Shown here: piece by piece, positions 20,044 to 30,616 of the stretch | Layout: each line of letters starts with the position of its first letter | Numbering within the stretch: the first letter of the stretch is position 1 | Assembly (NCBI GenBank): GCA_951813295.1 | Contig: CATOTI010000002.1 | Span: 2,232,001 to 2,296,000 of the forward strand | Source: an uncultured Pseudomonadales bacterium | GTDB lineage: Bacteria > Pseudomonadota > Gammaproteobacteria > Pseudomonadales > Azotimanducaceae | Reading direction: 5' to 3' | Length of the DNA: 64,000 nt | Position numbers and translations under genes: made by a program | Notes under the pieces: model-generated | The model's database searches: none | What the model was told of the DNA's origin: nothing | The model's input: the letters and a program-made list of their open reading frames with translations, nothing else

Positions 20044-20095
20044 TTCTCGAGGCAGGCTAAGGATGGGAGGAAATCGATGAGTCAGAAAGCGCCCG

Positions 20096-20710
20096 TTGCT
20101 GGAACTCGTACTCGCCGGCGGGCCCGGCACGGCACCGATCGTGCTGGAAACCGCGCGATCTCTATACGACGAAGTGCGCGTGCACGATCACGGTGGCCCC
20201 ATCGACCTCGACGAGCCGGGTCTGTCGATCGATCCCGCCGATGTCCGCGGCATCGACGAGCTGACCGGCGCGGGCGACGTTTTTGTCGCGATCCGCGAGG
20301 TCGATATCCGCGCTCGAGCCGTCAAGGCAGTGGGTCAGCTCGAACTCACACGGATCATCCATCCGAGTGCCTTCGTGTCGCCGTCGGCCACGCTCGGCAA
20401 CAACACCTTCGTGGGCCCACAGTGCACCGTGAACATCAGTGCTGAGCTGGGCGAGCGCGTTTTCGTCAACGCGGGCTCATCGATCGACTATCACTCGACG
20501 ATCGGGGATGACTGTTTCGTCGGCACGGGCGTCGCGATACCGAGCAGCGTGAGGATTGGCGCCCGGTGTTTCATCGGCGCGGGCGTGGTGTGCCGGCCGG
20601 ACGTCTCGATCGGGCCGGATTGCGTGATCGGCGCCGGCGCGGTCGTCGTCCGCGATTTACCGGGCGGCGGGACTTACATCGGCAATCCGGCACGTGCGCT
20701 CGGCAAGTAG
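20096..20710 (+). CDS. NeuD-like sugar O-acyltransferase with left-handed beta-helix hexapeptide repeats
   Basis: LVLAGGPG..., IIHPSAFVSPSATLGNNTFVGPQCTVN, repeating hexapeptides, GGGTYIGNPAR. Confidence 0.75.
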   Translation: MLELVLAGGPGTAPIVLETARSLYDEVRVHDHGGPIDLDEPGLSIDPADVRGIDELTGAGDVFVAIREVDIRARAVKAVGQLELTRIIHPSAFVSPSATLGNNTFVGPQCTVNISAELGERVFVNAGSSIDYHSTIGDDCFVGTGVAIPSSVRIGARCFIGAGVVCRPDVSIGPDCVIGAGAVVVRDLPGGGTYIGNPARALGK

Positions 20711-20804
20711 CGAACGGGCGGGGAGAAGAAAGCCTCCGACATGCTGGTGGCAAATCAGGTACAACCTGACGGCGCACGCGCTGAAAAACTCAAAGGAGCT
20801 TTCA

Positions 20805-22346
20805 ATGGCAATCGTCGAGACTCAATACGGCCGCGTGAGCGGCGTCGAGCAAGAGGGACTTCAGGTATTTCGCGGCATTCCATTTGCCGCACCGCCGGTC
20901 GGCGAACGCCGCTGGGCGGCCCCTGTGGCACCGGAGCCCTGGACCGGCGTGTTGGAAACGGCGGATTGGCAAGGCCAGTCGTGGCAACCGATTATGGAGG
21001 GCATGGGACCGCTCGGTTTTGCCTTCAACGCGGGCGCAGCCGCGAATCGCAACGAAGACTGTCTGTATCTGAACGTCTGGACGCCCGGGCTCGACACACG
21101 CAAGCGACCGGTACTCGTCTGGATTCACGGCGGCGGTTTCTCGGGCGGGACGGGCGGCACGCCGATGTACGACGGCACCGTACTGGCCGAACGCGGCGAT
21201 GCTGTCGTCGTCACCATCAACTACCGCCTCGGCGCGCTCGGGTTCCTGAACCTGAACGAAGTCACCGGGGGGCGTATTTCCGCGACCGGCAACGAGGGCT
21301 TGCTCGATCAGGTTCAAGCACTCACTTGGGTACGCGACAACATCGATCGGTTTGGCGGTGATCCCCATCGCGTCACGATCTTCGGCGAGTCGGCCGGTGG
21401 TATGAGCGTTGGCGCTTTGCTCGCCTTCGCTCCCGCCGGCGGGCTTTTCCATCGGGCGGTCCCGCAGAGCGGCGCGTGCAGTACCGCGCAATCGACTTCT
21501 CGGGCCGCGGAGGTCGCCGAGGCGGTACTCGACAGCGTCGGGATTTCGACCAACGCCGGGGTCGAGGAATTCCTGGCGCTCGATCCCGACAAACTCACCA
21601 CTGCGGGCCAAGCGGCCGGTGCGGCCCTCGGCGGCGCCATGATCTTCCAACCTTGTATCGATGGCACCGAGCTCGCCGACGTCCCGCTCGAAAACGTCGC
21701 CAACGGTTGCGCGGACGGGATTCCGGTGATGGTCGGCGCAACCCGCGACGAGTGGCGGCTCTTCACTTCGATGCAGGGTTTCGAAGTGAGCTTCGACGAC
21801 GCGATGCTCGAAGGGGCTTTGGGCATGAAGATGGATGATCCGGCCAAGGTGATCGCAGCCTACAAAGACGCCCGTACGGCCCGTGGTCAGGCGGTCGAAC
21901 CGAACGACCTCTATGCGGCGATCGAAACCGACCGGATTTTCCGGATGCCCGCCATCCACCTCGCCGAAACCTTGAGCGCGCGCGGTCAGGACGCTTATCA
22001 GTATCTCTTCACGTGGGACTCCCCCTGGGGCGACGGAAACCTCGGTTCACCCCACGCAATCGATATCGGCTTCGTCTTCGGTACCCACGATTTCAGCGAA
22101 GGTAGTGGCGAGTTCTTCGGTACCGGCCAGGAGGCGAATACGCTGGCGGAACACGTGCAGGATGCGTGGCTCGCGTTCGCAAGCTCGGGTGATCCGAAAA
22201 CGGACGCGCTTGGTGGCTGGCAGCCCTACGCACAGGAAACCCGCTCGACGGCGATGTTCGGCGCGCCCGTTGAGGTCGAGAATGATCCGTTCGGGCCGGA
22301 GCGGGCGGTTTGGGGCGAGGTAAACGCGCAGGTCGGCTCGCTCTAA
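20805..22346 (+). CDS. Type B carboxylesterase
   Basis: FRGIPFAAPPVGERRW, NEDCLYLNVWTP, WIHGGGFSGG, GDPHRVTIFGESAGG. Confidence 0.92.
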   Translation: MAIVETQYGRVSGVEQEGLQVFRGIPFAAPPVGERRWAAPVAPEPWTGVLETADWQGQSWQPIMEGMGPLGFAFNAGAAANRNEDCLYLNVWTPGLDTRKRPVLVWIHGGGFSGGTGGTPMYDGTVLAERGDAVVVTINYRLGALGFLNLNEVTGGRISATGNEGLLDQVQALTWVRDNIDRFGGDPHRVTIFGESAGGMSVGALLAFAPAGGLFHRAVPQSGACSTAQSTSRAAEVAEAVLDSVGISTNAGVEEFLALDPDKLTTAGQAAGAALGGAMIFQPCIDGTELADVPLENVANGCADGIPVMVGATRDEWRLFTSMQGFEVSFDDAMLEGALGMKMDDPAKVIAAYKDARTARGQAVEPNDLYAAIETDRIFRMPAIHLAETLSARGQDAYQYLFTWDSPWGDGNLGSPHAIDIGFVFGTHDFSEGSGEFFGTGQEANTLAEHVQDAWLAFASSGDPKTDALGGWQPYAQETRSTAMFGAPVEVENDPFGPERAVWGEVNAQVGSL

Positions 22347-22405
22347 CGGCGCGGGATCAAGACGGGCTTGATGGAGTGCCACATGCGCTTGTCTGGCGGA
22401 GCCGC

Positions 22406-22555
22406 TTACTTCGCCTGCCGCTGAAGGATGCCTAGTGAGACGACGGCCAGCGCGGCTAACAACAGCAGGATCATCTCTTTCGAGTCGACGAGCGCGACGA
22501 CCAGAAGGGCGCTCGCCCACATGATCGATTGCGAGATGGCGGTCTTCTTGTTCAT
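22406..22555 (-). CDS. Small predicted membrane protein (49 aa)
   Basis: MNKKTAISQSIMWASALLVVALVDSKEMILLLLAALAVVSLGILQRQAK: two hydrophobic stretches. Confidence 0.5.
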   Translation of the reverse strand: MNKKTAISQSIMWASALLVVALVDSKEMILLLLAALAVVSLGILQRQAK

Positions 22556-22601
22556 TTTCTCTCCGTCGGCCAAGTGATTGGCGTTCTTCTGCAGCGTCGC
22601 T

Positions 22602-24161
22602 TCAGTTGAGCCGTAGTGCGTCGCCAAGCGCGTTGATGACTACATCGAGGGACCACTCGGCGTTGCTTCCGCCGAAGACGTAGCGGTCGGGACGCACGAC
22701 CATCGCCTCGAACGTTTCGAAACCGCGGTCGAAGTGACCGCGCACGGTATCGAGCGACGAGAGATCGACGAACGTGATCCCGAGCGTCGCGGCGATCGTA
22801 TTGGCGGGTTCGTTGACCGATAGAGCGGCCGCGTCGCGACCGACGATCGCGAAACCCGACCCGAGCAATTCGTCGAGCCGGAACGGTCCGTCGCGCGTTT
22901 CATTCGAGACGATCGGTTGAGAAAAGAGCGCGCCGATGGCGGCGTCCACGGGAATCTGCTCCGCGAGCACGACGCCGTCTCGTAATGGCGGTTGCTCGCG
23001 ACCCTGGCCGTAGCCCGAGGACTGCAACCCGCCGGGCTCCGACGGCCGGGGCTCACCGTTCCGCTCGGCCCGCTCGACCTCCGCGAGGTGCTCCATCAGC
23101 CGACCGATCGATACCGCCCACTCGACGAGATCGTGCGCATGGGCTTCACGTTCGGACTGGTAGCTGTCGAGCAAGCGCTCGCTCGCCGTTCCGTTGATCA
23201 CCATCGGGAGCTTCCAGGCGAGGTTGACCACGTCGCGAAGGCCCGCGTTCATGCCCTGACCGAGAAAAGGAGGCGTCTGGTGGGCCGCGTCCCCGGCCAG
23301 GAAAACATTGCCGACGCGCCAGGTGTCCGCGGTCGCGGCGTGGAACTGATACATCGCCGCTCGGCGAATCTCGTAGGTCCCCTGCGGGGTCCAGGTCTCG
23401 ATGAGTTCGCGGATCTTCGCGGGCTCGAGCATCTCGTCCCAGGTCTCACCGGGATTCAGCTTGAACTCCCATCGTCGGTACGGGTCCTTGGTGCAGACGT
23501 ACGTGCTGATCCGGTCGGGATCGCAAACCTGCAGCGTGGTCGTTCCCAGCGTGTGTCCCGGTCGCGTGATGACGTCGACGACGAGCCAATCGTGGTTGTA
23601 GCCGAGGTCGTGCCAGCCGATGCCGAGCTGCCGCCGAGTCGAACTCGATGCCCCATCGGCGGCGAGCAGATACCGACCACGTAGCGTCGTGGTTTCGCCG
23701 TCGCGCTCGATCGTGACCGTGACGCCGGCGCCATCATCCTCGAGCCCGGTCGCTTCGACGCCGAGGCGGGTCTCGACGTTTTCGTACGCCGCGGCCGTAG
23801 CTCGCAGATAACCTTCGAGCTCGGGTTGATCGAACATGTTGAGCGGTTGCCAGCCGTTGACGCCGAAGTTCGAGACGCGGTTGCCGAACAGGAACTCACG
23901 TTTAGAGTTGGCGAAACCGACTCGCTCGCCTTCTCTCACGGGTTGTAGGAGCGCCGCCAATGCGTCGGCGTGGCCGAGGGGTTGCATGGCCCGCACGAGT
24001 TCGCCGTCGAGGTTCACCGCCCGCGGCAGTTGGTATACCTCTTCGTCACGATCGATCGTGACGACCCTGAGTCCGGCGCTCGCGAGGAGAATCGCGCCCA
24101 TCGATCCAACCGGTCCCATCCCGAGGATCACCACGTCGAACTCGCCGGTTTCCGAGCTCAT
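22602..24161 (-). CDS. FAD-dependent aromatic hydroxylase, MhpA-like
   Basis: VVILGMGPVGSMGAILLASAGLRVVTIDRD, AADGASSSTRRQLGI, FLAGDAAHQTPPFLGQGMNAGLRD. Confidence 0.85.
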   Translation of the reverse strand: MSSETGEFDVVILGMGPVGSMGAILLASAGLRVVTIDRDEEVYQLPRAVNLDGELVRAMQPLGHADALAALLQPVREGERVGFANSKREFLFGNRVSNFGVNGWQPLNMFDQPELEGYLRATAAAYENVETRLGVEATGLEDDGAGVTVTIERDGETTTLRGRYLLAADGASSSTRRQLGIGWHDLGYNHDWLVVDVITRPGHTLGTTTLQVCDPDRISTYVCTKDPYRRWEFKLNPGETWDEMLEPAKIRELIETWTPQGTYEIRRAAMYQFHAATADTWRVGNVFLAGDAAHQTPPFLGQGMNAGLRDVVNLAWKLPMVINGTASERLLDSYQSEREAHAHDLVEWAVSIGRLMEHLAEVERAERNGEPRPSEPGGLQSSGYGQGREQPPLRDGVVLAEQIPVDAAIGALFSQPIVSNETRDGPFRLDELLGSGFAIVGRDAAALSVNEPANTIAATLGITFVDLSSLDTVRGHFDRGFETFEAMVVRPDRYVFGGSNAEWSLDVVINALGDALRLN

Positions 24162-24316
24162 GTTTGTCCCGCCATCAAGCGATCATGACCAAGACGCGTG
24201 TCCCACACCATTGAAGATCACGTTTGGGTCGGGACGGGTGCCTCTTGTGACGGCCGTAGTGGGATCTCGCTCACTCTCGGTAAGATAAGCGGTCACGCCA
24301 TCGAACGAGATGAGAC

Positions 24317-25381
24317 ATGGAAATGAAGACCAAGGCCCTCGGCTTCGTCAGCACGATCGCGGTACTCGGTGCGCTCACGAGTGCGGCCGATATCGCGCGC
24401 ACGGCTGACGGTAAGCCGGATCTTTCCGGTTTCTACGACACGGCGACGTTGACACCGCTCGAACGTCCGCAGGAATACGGGGAAAACCTATACCTCACCC
24501 CGGAGGAAGCCGAGAAGATCGCCAATCGGCGCAACGAGCTTCTGCCTGACGTCAGCAACGATCCGAATCGTGACGCACCGCCGGTTGGTGGCGATGGTTC
24601 GCCGGGTGCCGCGGGTAACGTCGGCGGCTACAACAGTTTCTGGATCGATCGGGGCGAGGATAGCGTGCTGGTCGACGGCAAGTTCCGCACGTCGATCATC
24701 ACGGAACCGGCGAATGGCCGCATGCCGCAGCGAACGCCGGAGGCGATGCGCGCGATGATGCAGCTATTCGCGAGCTTCGGGCGCAAGAACGAAGGTGTCG
24801 CGTGGTGGGTGCACGAAGGTGACGGCAGCGGCCCGTATGACGATCCGGAGCTTCGTCCGCTTTTCGAGCGTTGCATCGTCGGGTTTGCGCCAACCGCACC
24901 GATCGTCCCCTCGCTCTACAACAACCACAAACGCATCGTGCAGACGCCGGATCACGTGATGATCATGAACGAGATGGTGCACGATCCTCGGGTGGTCCGG
25001 ATGAACGCGGAGCACGCGCCCGAAGGCGTTCGTAAGTGGATGGGGGATGCGATCGGCCGGTGGGAAGGCGACACGCTCGTCGTCGAAACCACCAACTTCA
25101 ACGAGAACAATCGCAAGATGATCCCGGGCGCATCACCCGACATGTACCTGGTCGAACGCTTCACGGCGCAAGAGAACGGCGACCTTTTGTACTCGTTCAC
25201 GGTCGACGACCCGGCGACCTGGGCGGATACCTGGAGCGGGTCGTACACCTGGCCGCGCACGGATGAGCCGCTGTACGAGTACGCGTGCCACGAGGGTAAC
25301 TACTCGTTCGGCAACATCATGCGCGGCGCACGCCGTCTCGAAGCCGACGCCATGGCGGAATCGAGCGGCGGGCAGGAATAG
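24317..25381 (+). CDS. Exported uncharacterised protein (copy A); paralogue of 47264..48325
   Basis: N-terminal hydrophobic segment, IARTADGKPDLSGFYDT; extensive identity to the protein at 47.3-48.3 kb. Confidence 0.75.
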   Translation: MEMKTKALGFVSTIAVLGALTSAADIARTADGKPDLSGFYDTATLTPLERPQEYGENLYLTPEEAEKIANRRNELLPDVSNDPNRDAPPVGGDGSPGAAGNVGGYNSFWIDRGEDSVLVDGKFRTSIITEPANGRMPQRTPEAMRAMMQLFASFGRKNEGVAWWVHEGDGSGPYDDPELRPLFERCIVGFAPTAPIVPSLYNNHKRIVQTPDHVMIMNEMVHDPRVVRMNAEHAPEGVRKWMGDAIGRWEGDTLVVETTNFNENNRKMIPGASPDMYLVERFTAQENGDLLYSFTVDDPATWADTWSGSYTWPRTDEPLYEYACHEGNYSFGNIMRGARRLEADAMAESSGGQE

Positions 25382-25398
25382 CCTTCAGCCAGCGAGTT

Positions 25399-25432
25399 GC
25401 TCGAGCCCGGGAATAATCCACCGGGCTCGAGC
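25399..25432. terminator. Perfect 12-bp inverted repeat GCTCGAGCCCGG-N10-CCGGGCTCGAGC, putative terminator/stem-loop
   Basis: Read directly; 18 bp after the preceding stop; no T-tract. Confidence 0.55.
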
Positions 25433-25443
25433 GCATAGTCTGT

Positions 25444-25620
25444 ATGGAACTCGTCGAACGAAATGATATCGAGCCGCTTTGCCCCCACTGCGAAGCGGAA
25501 CTACACACAGCCGGCTTTCGGCTCTTGTCCGCCTGGATGGGCCGACGCTACCTCTACTTCTGTCTCGCCTGTCACAAGACCCTCGGCGTGAGCCACCGCA
25601 AGGGATTCTTCATGGGTTAG
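25444..25620 (+). CDS. Small zinc-ribbon-like protein (58 aa), absent from the supplied ORF track
   Basis: ATG...TAG: MELVERNDIEPLCPHCEAELHTAGFRLLSAWMGRRYLYFCLACHKTLGVSHRKGFFMG with CPHC and CLAC pairs. Confidence 0.65.
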   Translation: MELVERNDIEPLCPHCEAELHTAGFRLLSAWMGRRYLYFCLACHKTLGVSHRKGFFMG

Positions 25621-25678
25621 CGGCCTCGTCCGTCGGCGAGAGTGTAATCTCGACCGAAACAACTCATAGACGATCGAC

Positions 25679-27697
25679 ATGAAACGAATCGTTAGCGGCG
25701 TCGCGTTGCTCCTGATCGCAACCGTCGCGGTGGCGGAGGAGTACCGAGCCATCGTCGGTGGTGTTGACGCCGGCTTCATGAAGGCCGAACGCGGCGACCG
25801 AACGGTTGATATCGAACTCGACATCAAACAGAACGGCCGTGGCCCCACCGTCAGCGAAGAGATCGAACTCGACGAAGACGGCTTACCCACGGCGTGGACC
25901 GTCACAGGCAGGACGACCTTCGGGAGCGCGGTGGACGAATTCTTCCGCCGCGAGGGAGACGTGGCCCGTTGGCGCGACACCACCGGTGAAGGTGAGTACT
26001 TCATCGACGACGACACGCCGTTTTATGTGACGCAGAACGGCAGCAGCTATTCGCTTGCCCTGCTCGTCGAGGCGCTCGAGGCGAGTGGCGAGGACGCAAT
26101 CGCTCTGGCGCCGAGTGGCCGAGCGCAGGTTCGCCGGCGCGAGAGCCTGACGGTTGCGGGCGACGCCGGTGAGCTCACGGTAACGGGGTACGAGATCATC
26201 GGCATCTCGATGAATCCGCAGTTGGTCATCCTGGATGAGGCGGGCCGGTTCTTCGCGACCGCGAACCCGAGGATGAGCCTCGTCAGGAAGGGGTATGAGA
26301 GCGCGGATCTTAAGTTGCGCGAATACGCTGAGAACCTCTCGACGCAGCGTTTTGTCGATATTCAGTCGGACGTTGCTCGCAACTTCGACGCGCCCGTGCG
26401 AATCAGGAACGTCCACGTATTCGATCCGCTGTCGCTTTCGCTGACCGGGCCAAAAGATGTCGTGATCTATGGTCAGCGCATCTCGAGCGTTCAACCGGCC
26501 GGTAGCCCTTCGCTGTCGGATGAGGTGGCGATCGACGGTGCCGGTGGAACGCTTGTGCCCGGGATGTACGAGATGCACGGGCATCTCGGCCAGGGGAATG
26601 CGCTGCTGAATATCGCGGCCGGCGTCACGTCGCTGCGCGACATGGGTAACGAGAACGACGTGCTCGAAAGCCTGATGGATCGAATCGATCAGGGGATCAT
26701 TGCCGGCCCCCGGATCACGCGCTCTTGTTTCATCGAAGGAAAGAGTGAGTTTTCGGCCGCAACCGGGGAGACGGTCTCAACGCTCGAGGAAGGGCTCGAG
26801 ATGGTCCGCTGGTGTGCCAGCCGTGACTTCCATCAGGTCAAGTTCTACAACTCCATGCGGCCGGAGTGGGCGGCCGAGTTGGTCGCCGAGGCCAAGAAGC
26901 TGGGCTTGCGGGTCGCGGGACACGTCCCTGCCTTCGCGACGGCGGATCAGATGATCGAGGCCGGATTCAACGAGATCACGCACGCGAATCAGCTCATGTT
27001 GGGGTGGGTCCTCGAATCTGGTGAAGACACAAGGACGTTGTTTCGCTTCACGGCCATGAAGCGTTTCCCGAGCCTCGACGTAAAAAGTGAAGCCGTTCAG
27101 GCGACGATTGCGCGGATGCTCGCCAAGGGGGTGGCGCACGACCCGACGGCCGGGATCCATGAGCATGGCTTGACGGCGCTCGATGGCGAACCGGCACCGC
27201 TCGCGCGTCACGTCATCGATCACCTACCAGCGAGTTCGCAACGATCTTTTAAGGCGGAGATGTTCGGCACGGATTCGCCCGCCGAGCGCGCCGAGTACGT
27301 CGCCGCCTTCGAGTTCATCATGGCGGTGCTTGGTGAAATGCACGAACAAGGGGTTCTGCTTTTGCCCGGTACCGACATGGGCGGATCGTTCAGTTATCAC
27401 CGCGAGCTCGATCTCTTTCAGAGCATCGGCATGACGCCGGCCGAGGTCTTGCGGCGTGCCTCCTACGACATGGCGGTCTACCTCGACCAGGATGAGGATC
27501 TTGGGAGCATCGAGAAAGGCAAATATGCGGACTTCTTTCTGGTTCCGGGTGATCCGACTGAGAGCCTGAGCCAACTCCGCGAGATCACAATGGTGGTCTC
27601 CGACGGCGTCGTGTACTTCCCCGCCGAGATCTACCCCTACTTCGGTATCAGACCCTTCGCCGAAAGCCCTGAGCTCACGACGCCGGATGGCGCGTAA
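25679..27697 (+). CDS. Exported amidohydrolase with an N-terminal extension
   Basis: Signal-like N-terminus; GTLVPGMYEMHGHLG, AGHVPAFATADQMIEAGFNEITHANQ, LPGTDMGG, GSIEKGKYADFFLVPGDP. Confidence 0.82.
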   Translation: MKRIVSGVALLLIATVAVAEEYRAIVGGVDAGFMKAERGDRTVDIELDIKQNGRGPTVSEEIELDEDGLPTAWTVTGRTTFGSAVDEFFRREGDVARWRDTTGEGEYFIDDDTPFYVTQNGSSYSLALLVEALEASGEDAIALAPSGRAQVRRRESLTVAGDAGELTVTGYEIIGISMNPQLVILDEAGRFFATANPRMSLVRKGYESADLKLREYAENLSTQRFVDIQSDVARNFDAPVRIRNVHVFDPLSLSLTGPKDVVIYGQRISSVQPAGSPSLSDEVAIDGAGGTLVPGMYEMHGHLGQGNALLNIAAGVTSLRDMGNENDVLESLMDRIDQGIIAGPRITRSCFIEGKSEFSAATGETVSTLEEGLEMVRWCASRDFHQVKFYNSMRPEWAAELVAEAKKLGLRVAGHVPAFATADQMIEAGFNEITHANQLMLGWVLESGEDTRTLFRFTAMKRFPSLDVKSEAVQATIARMLAKGVAHDPTAGIHEHGLTALDGEPAPLARHVIDHLPASSQRSFKAEMFGTDSPAERAEYVAAFEFIMAVLGEMHEQGVLLLPGTDMGGSFSYHRELDLFQSIGMTPAEVLRRASYDMAVYLDQDEDLGSIEKGKYADFFLVPGDPTESLSQLREITMVVSDGVVYFPAEIYPYFGIRPFAESPELTTPDGA

Positions 27698-27703
27698 GGA
27701 TCG

Positions 27704-28936
27704 TTAGTCGAAGACGTCGCGCAGCGCCCTGCGAACGGCAGTCTGAAAGTCGCGCACCTGCGCACCGGGCGTCTGGATGATGAGGACGACGATGCGATCC
27801 TCGATGATGCGCAGGTGGGCGTCCGTGCCGAAAGCGCCGCCGTGGCCGACGTGGACCAACTATCCACCGGTGCCATAGCCGAGCATGGTGCCCAATCCGT
27901 ATCCCGAAGAGGCGTACGGCATATCAAACCCTGGCGCTCCGCGTTGCGCGGTCAACATCGCATCGATCGCGGCGGCGGACATCACCGTCCCGTTGGGTCC
28001 GCGTCCGCGGCGCCGCAGCATGTCGTAGAACGCCGCGAGGTCCCGAGCGGTCGAGATCAACCCGCCGCCGGCGTTGGCCATCGTGCCGTGCGGACGGTAT
28101 TGAGGTTTCGGTACCGCTACGAGACCGCCTTCCGCGTGTCGATATCGGTTCGGCATGGTCGCGATGAGGTCCGGCGAAGGGTAGAAGGTGGTGTCTGCTA
28201 ACTCGAGTGGTTCGAGCAATAGCTCGCCCATGATGTCCGCGAAGAACTTCGCCTCGCCGTACTTCTTTTGCCAAGCAACTTCCGCCGCGCGGGCAGCGAC
28301 CGACGGGCCGATGCCGCCGTAGCGAAAGTCCGTGCCCGGCCGAAAGGCCAGTCCCTGCTCGGCGATCAGCTGCGAGAGGTCGTCGTTCGTCGGCGCGCCA
28401 CTCATTCTCATGAGCGCCTGATAGATCGAACCCCACGCCTGCGGGCTCGGCATCCCGCTGGTGTGACTCAAGAGTTCGCGGATGGTGGGTGCCCGAGTAC
28501 TCCGCCCGTCTTCGAGCCTGGCCTCGCGCCACTCGTCGAGAACCGCGTCGAGCCGATCATCCAGATCCAGCACGCCGCGGTCATCGAGCATGGCGAACGT
28601 TGCGGCGACGAGGGGCTTCGTCGACGACGCGATCATGACGCGTTCGCCGGTACTGAACGGTCGGGCGGTGTCGATGTCGGCAACGCCGTGGCTCTCTTCG
28701 AACACCACTCGGCCCTCGACCGTCACGAGAAGTGATCCGCCGGAGATCTCGCCGTTCTCAATGGCCGCGAGCAGTGGGCGACGCAGGCGGTCGGCCTCTT
28801 CATCGGTTAGCTCGTATCGATCGAGCCCGCTCTGATCGGATCCCGTTGCGCAACCCGCGATGAAAAGGCAGTCCGTGAGGACTCCCGCGAAGTTGAGGGG
28901 TGATGAGCCCCTCAACGGCCGCGATGTGAGGTTCAT
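27704..28936 (-). pseudogene. Beta-lactamase-family (class C-like) serine hydrolase interrupted by an in-frame TAG at 27860-27862
   Basis: ORF 27860..28936 contains IASSTKP (SxxK); the same frame continues past TAG: GYGTGG*LVHVGHGGAFGTDAHLRIIEDRIVVLIIQTPGAQV...DVFD-TAA at 27704; HGGAFG is the expected late motif. Confidence 0.85.
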
Positions 28937-28943
28937 TCTGGCT

Positions 28944-30488
28944 TCAATTGGATGCCAGGAATCGCCTCACTTCGCTGAGTTCCGGCAGGTCCCTGTCCTT
29001 CCAGATGCTCATCAGCTGGGCGTAGAGCGCTTGCGCCGCCTCGTGTTCACCGATAGCGGTATTTGCTCTGGCGAGACCGAGTAGCGAACGCGGTCGGTTG
29101 CGCATTCGCGTCAGCGATTCCTCGAAAGCAACGACGGCATCGGCCGGCCGGCCCGCTTGCAGCAACGCTTCGCCGAGTAGTTCATGCGCCGGCTTGATGG
29201 GGTTGGGCGCGCCGCGCGGAAGGGGCATCGCCTGTGCGATGGCGGCGGCTGCCGTCAGTTTCTCGAAACCTGCTTCCGTGTCGCCGTCGGCGATCGCTAC
29301 GGCCCCGGCGAGTTGAAGTTTCATGATCTCGAGCGGCTTCTTGAAATAGGACCCCGTTTCGGATTCGTCTTTCGCGCCGAGTGCCCGCGTTGCGGCCCGC
29401 GCCAGGGCCAGGTCGCCGAGTTGGATCGCGCTGATTCCGGACGCGAAAAGCTCGGCGGCCGGGGCGGAGTCCGTGACGGGGGTCGTGCGCCATTGACCGG
29501 TTTCCAACACGTACCGTGCCTTGACGGTCGGTAGCGTCATGGCGATGCGTTCCGGGCCGTCGACTTTTTTTGCGATGGCTTCCATTCGCTCGATCCATTG
29601 CCGAGCGCGCTCGTAATCGCCGAGTTGGAGGTCCCCGTATTGGCCCCAGTCGAGCGCATGCACCATGTCGCCGGCGCTGTCGCCTGGCTCGTAGAGATCG
29701 ACCGCGGCTTCGTAAGCCGACTGATTCGAGTCGGACACCTGCTGCCACATGCCGAGTTGGATGAAGATGTGGGACGGCATATGACGCGCGTGGGAAACAC
29801 CGGGTGCGATACCGGCGAACTTCCTGGCGGCCGGTAGCGCGAGGATCGCGTGAGTCGGATCGTCGAAGGCATGGATCGTGTAGTGCGCGGCACCCGGATG
29901 GTTGGCGTTTTCAGCGAGCAGACGTAAGCCGATCGAGCCGGCCAGAACGCGCTCGGGTTCGCCTTCTTTACCGGCCGCGCCGCCAGCACTGATCAGCGAA
30001 AGGGCATAAAACGCGGCGACCTCGTCGTCGTCCGGCATCGCCTCGTGCAGGTCCCGCATCGCCTCCATGTAGGCAACCCGGCGCGCCTTGATATCGCCTT
30101 CGCCGAAGAAGAGCGCGTCGACCGCGCGAAGAAAACCTTTCTCGCGCATCGTCGGTGCTTTGGCGAGCCGGGCTTCGAGTGTGGGTCCCAGCTTTTGCAG
30201 CACCTCCTGCGGCGTGTCGCGATCGCGCTCCGGCAATAGCGGGTGGTTGTAGCAAAGCGCCTCACCCCAATAGGCCATGGCGAAATCAGGATCGGCGGCC
30301 TGGGCTTCTTGGAAGGCCTGAATCGCCTGCTTCCAGCCAAAACTATGGAGAATCGTAGCGCCGCGCTGGAAGTGCGCTTGTGCTTCTTTTGATGGTGTCG
30401 ATGTCGGAAAACTGATCGTCCCGATGTCGGTTGATGCGCCCATCGGCAGAGCGAGGATCAGCGAGAGCAGGATTGCGGGTCGTTTCAT
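28944..30488 (-). CDS. Exported TPR-containing protein
   Basis: Signal peptide MKRPAILLSLILALPMGAS; HFQRGATILHSFGWKQAIQAFQEAQAADPDFAMAYWGEAL. Confidence 0.75.
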   Translation of the reverse strand: MKRPAILLSLILALPMGASTDIGTISFPTSTPSKEAQAHFQRGATILHSFGWKQAIQAFQEAQAADPDFAMAYWGEALCYNHPLLPERDRDTPQEVLQKLGPTLEARLAKAPTMREKGFLRAVDALFFGEGDIKARRVAYMEAMRDLHEAMPDDDEVAAFYALSLISAGGAAGKEGEPERVLAGSIGLRLLAENANHPGAAHYTIHAFDDPTHAILALPAARKFAGIAPGVSHARHMPSHIFIQLGMWQQVSDSNQSAYEAAVDLYEPGDSAGDMVHALDWGQYGDLQLGDYERARQWIERMEAIAKKVDGPERIAMTLPTVKARYVLETGQWRTTPVTDSAPAAELFASGISAIQLGDLALARAATRALGAKDESETGSYFKKPLEIMKLQLAGAVAIADGDTEAGFEKLTAAAAIAQAMPLPRGAPNPIKPAHELLGEALLQAGRPADAVVAFEESLTRMRNRPRSLLGLARANTAIGEHEAAQALYAQLMSIWKDRDLPELSEVRRFLASN

Positions 30489-30616
30489 CGGCTAGCTCCT
30501 TGAGGATCACCCGCGCGGCACCGTGCGCTCGGGTTCCCTTCGTGACTGGTCGTTGCAAGCACCCTCGATGCTGGTACTTTCGATCAACGCTTCAGTACGC
30601 ATCATTACGGATACGC

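Noticed and set aside
1386-28936. Genome-wide amber recoding (TAG as sense codon)
   Set aside because: TAG ends several intact genes at expected positions (5589, 6600, 10320, 25620), so TAG is a functional stop here; readthrough at individual sites remains only a possibility.
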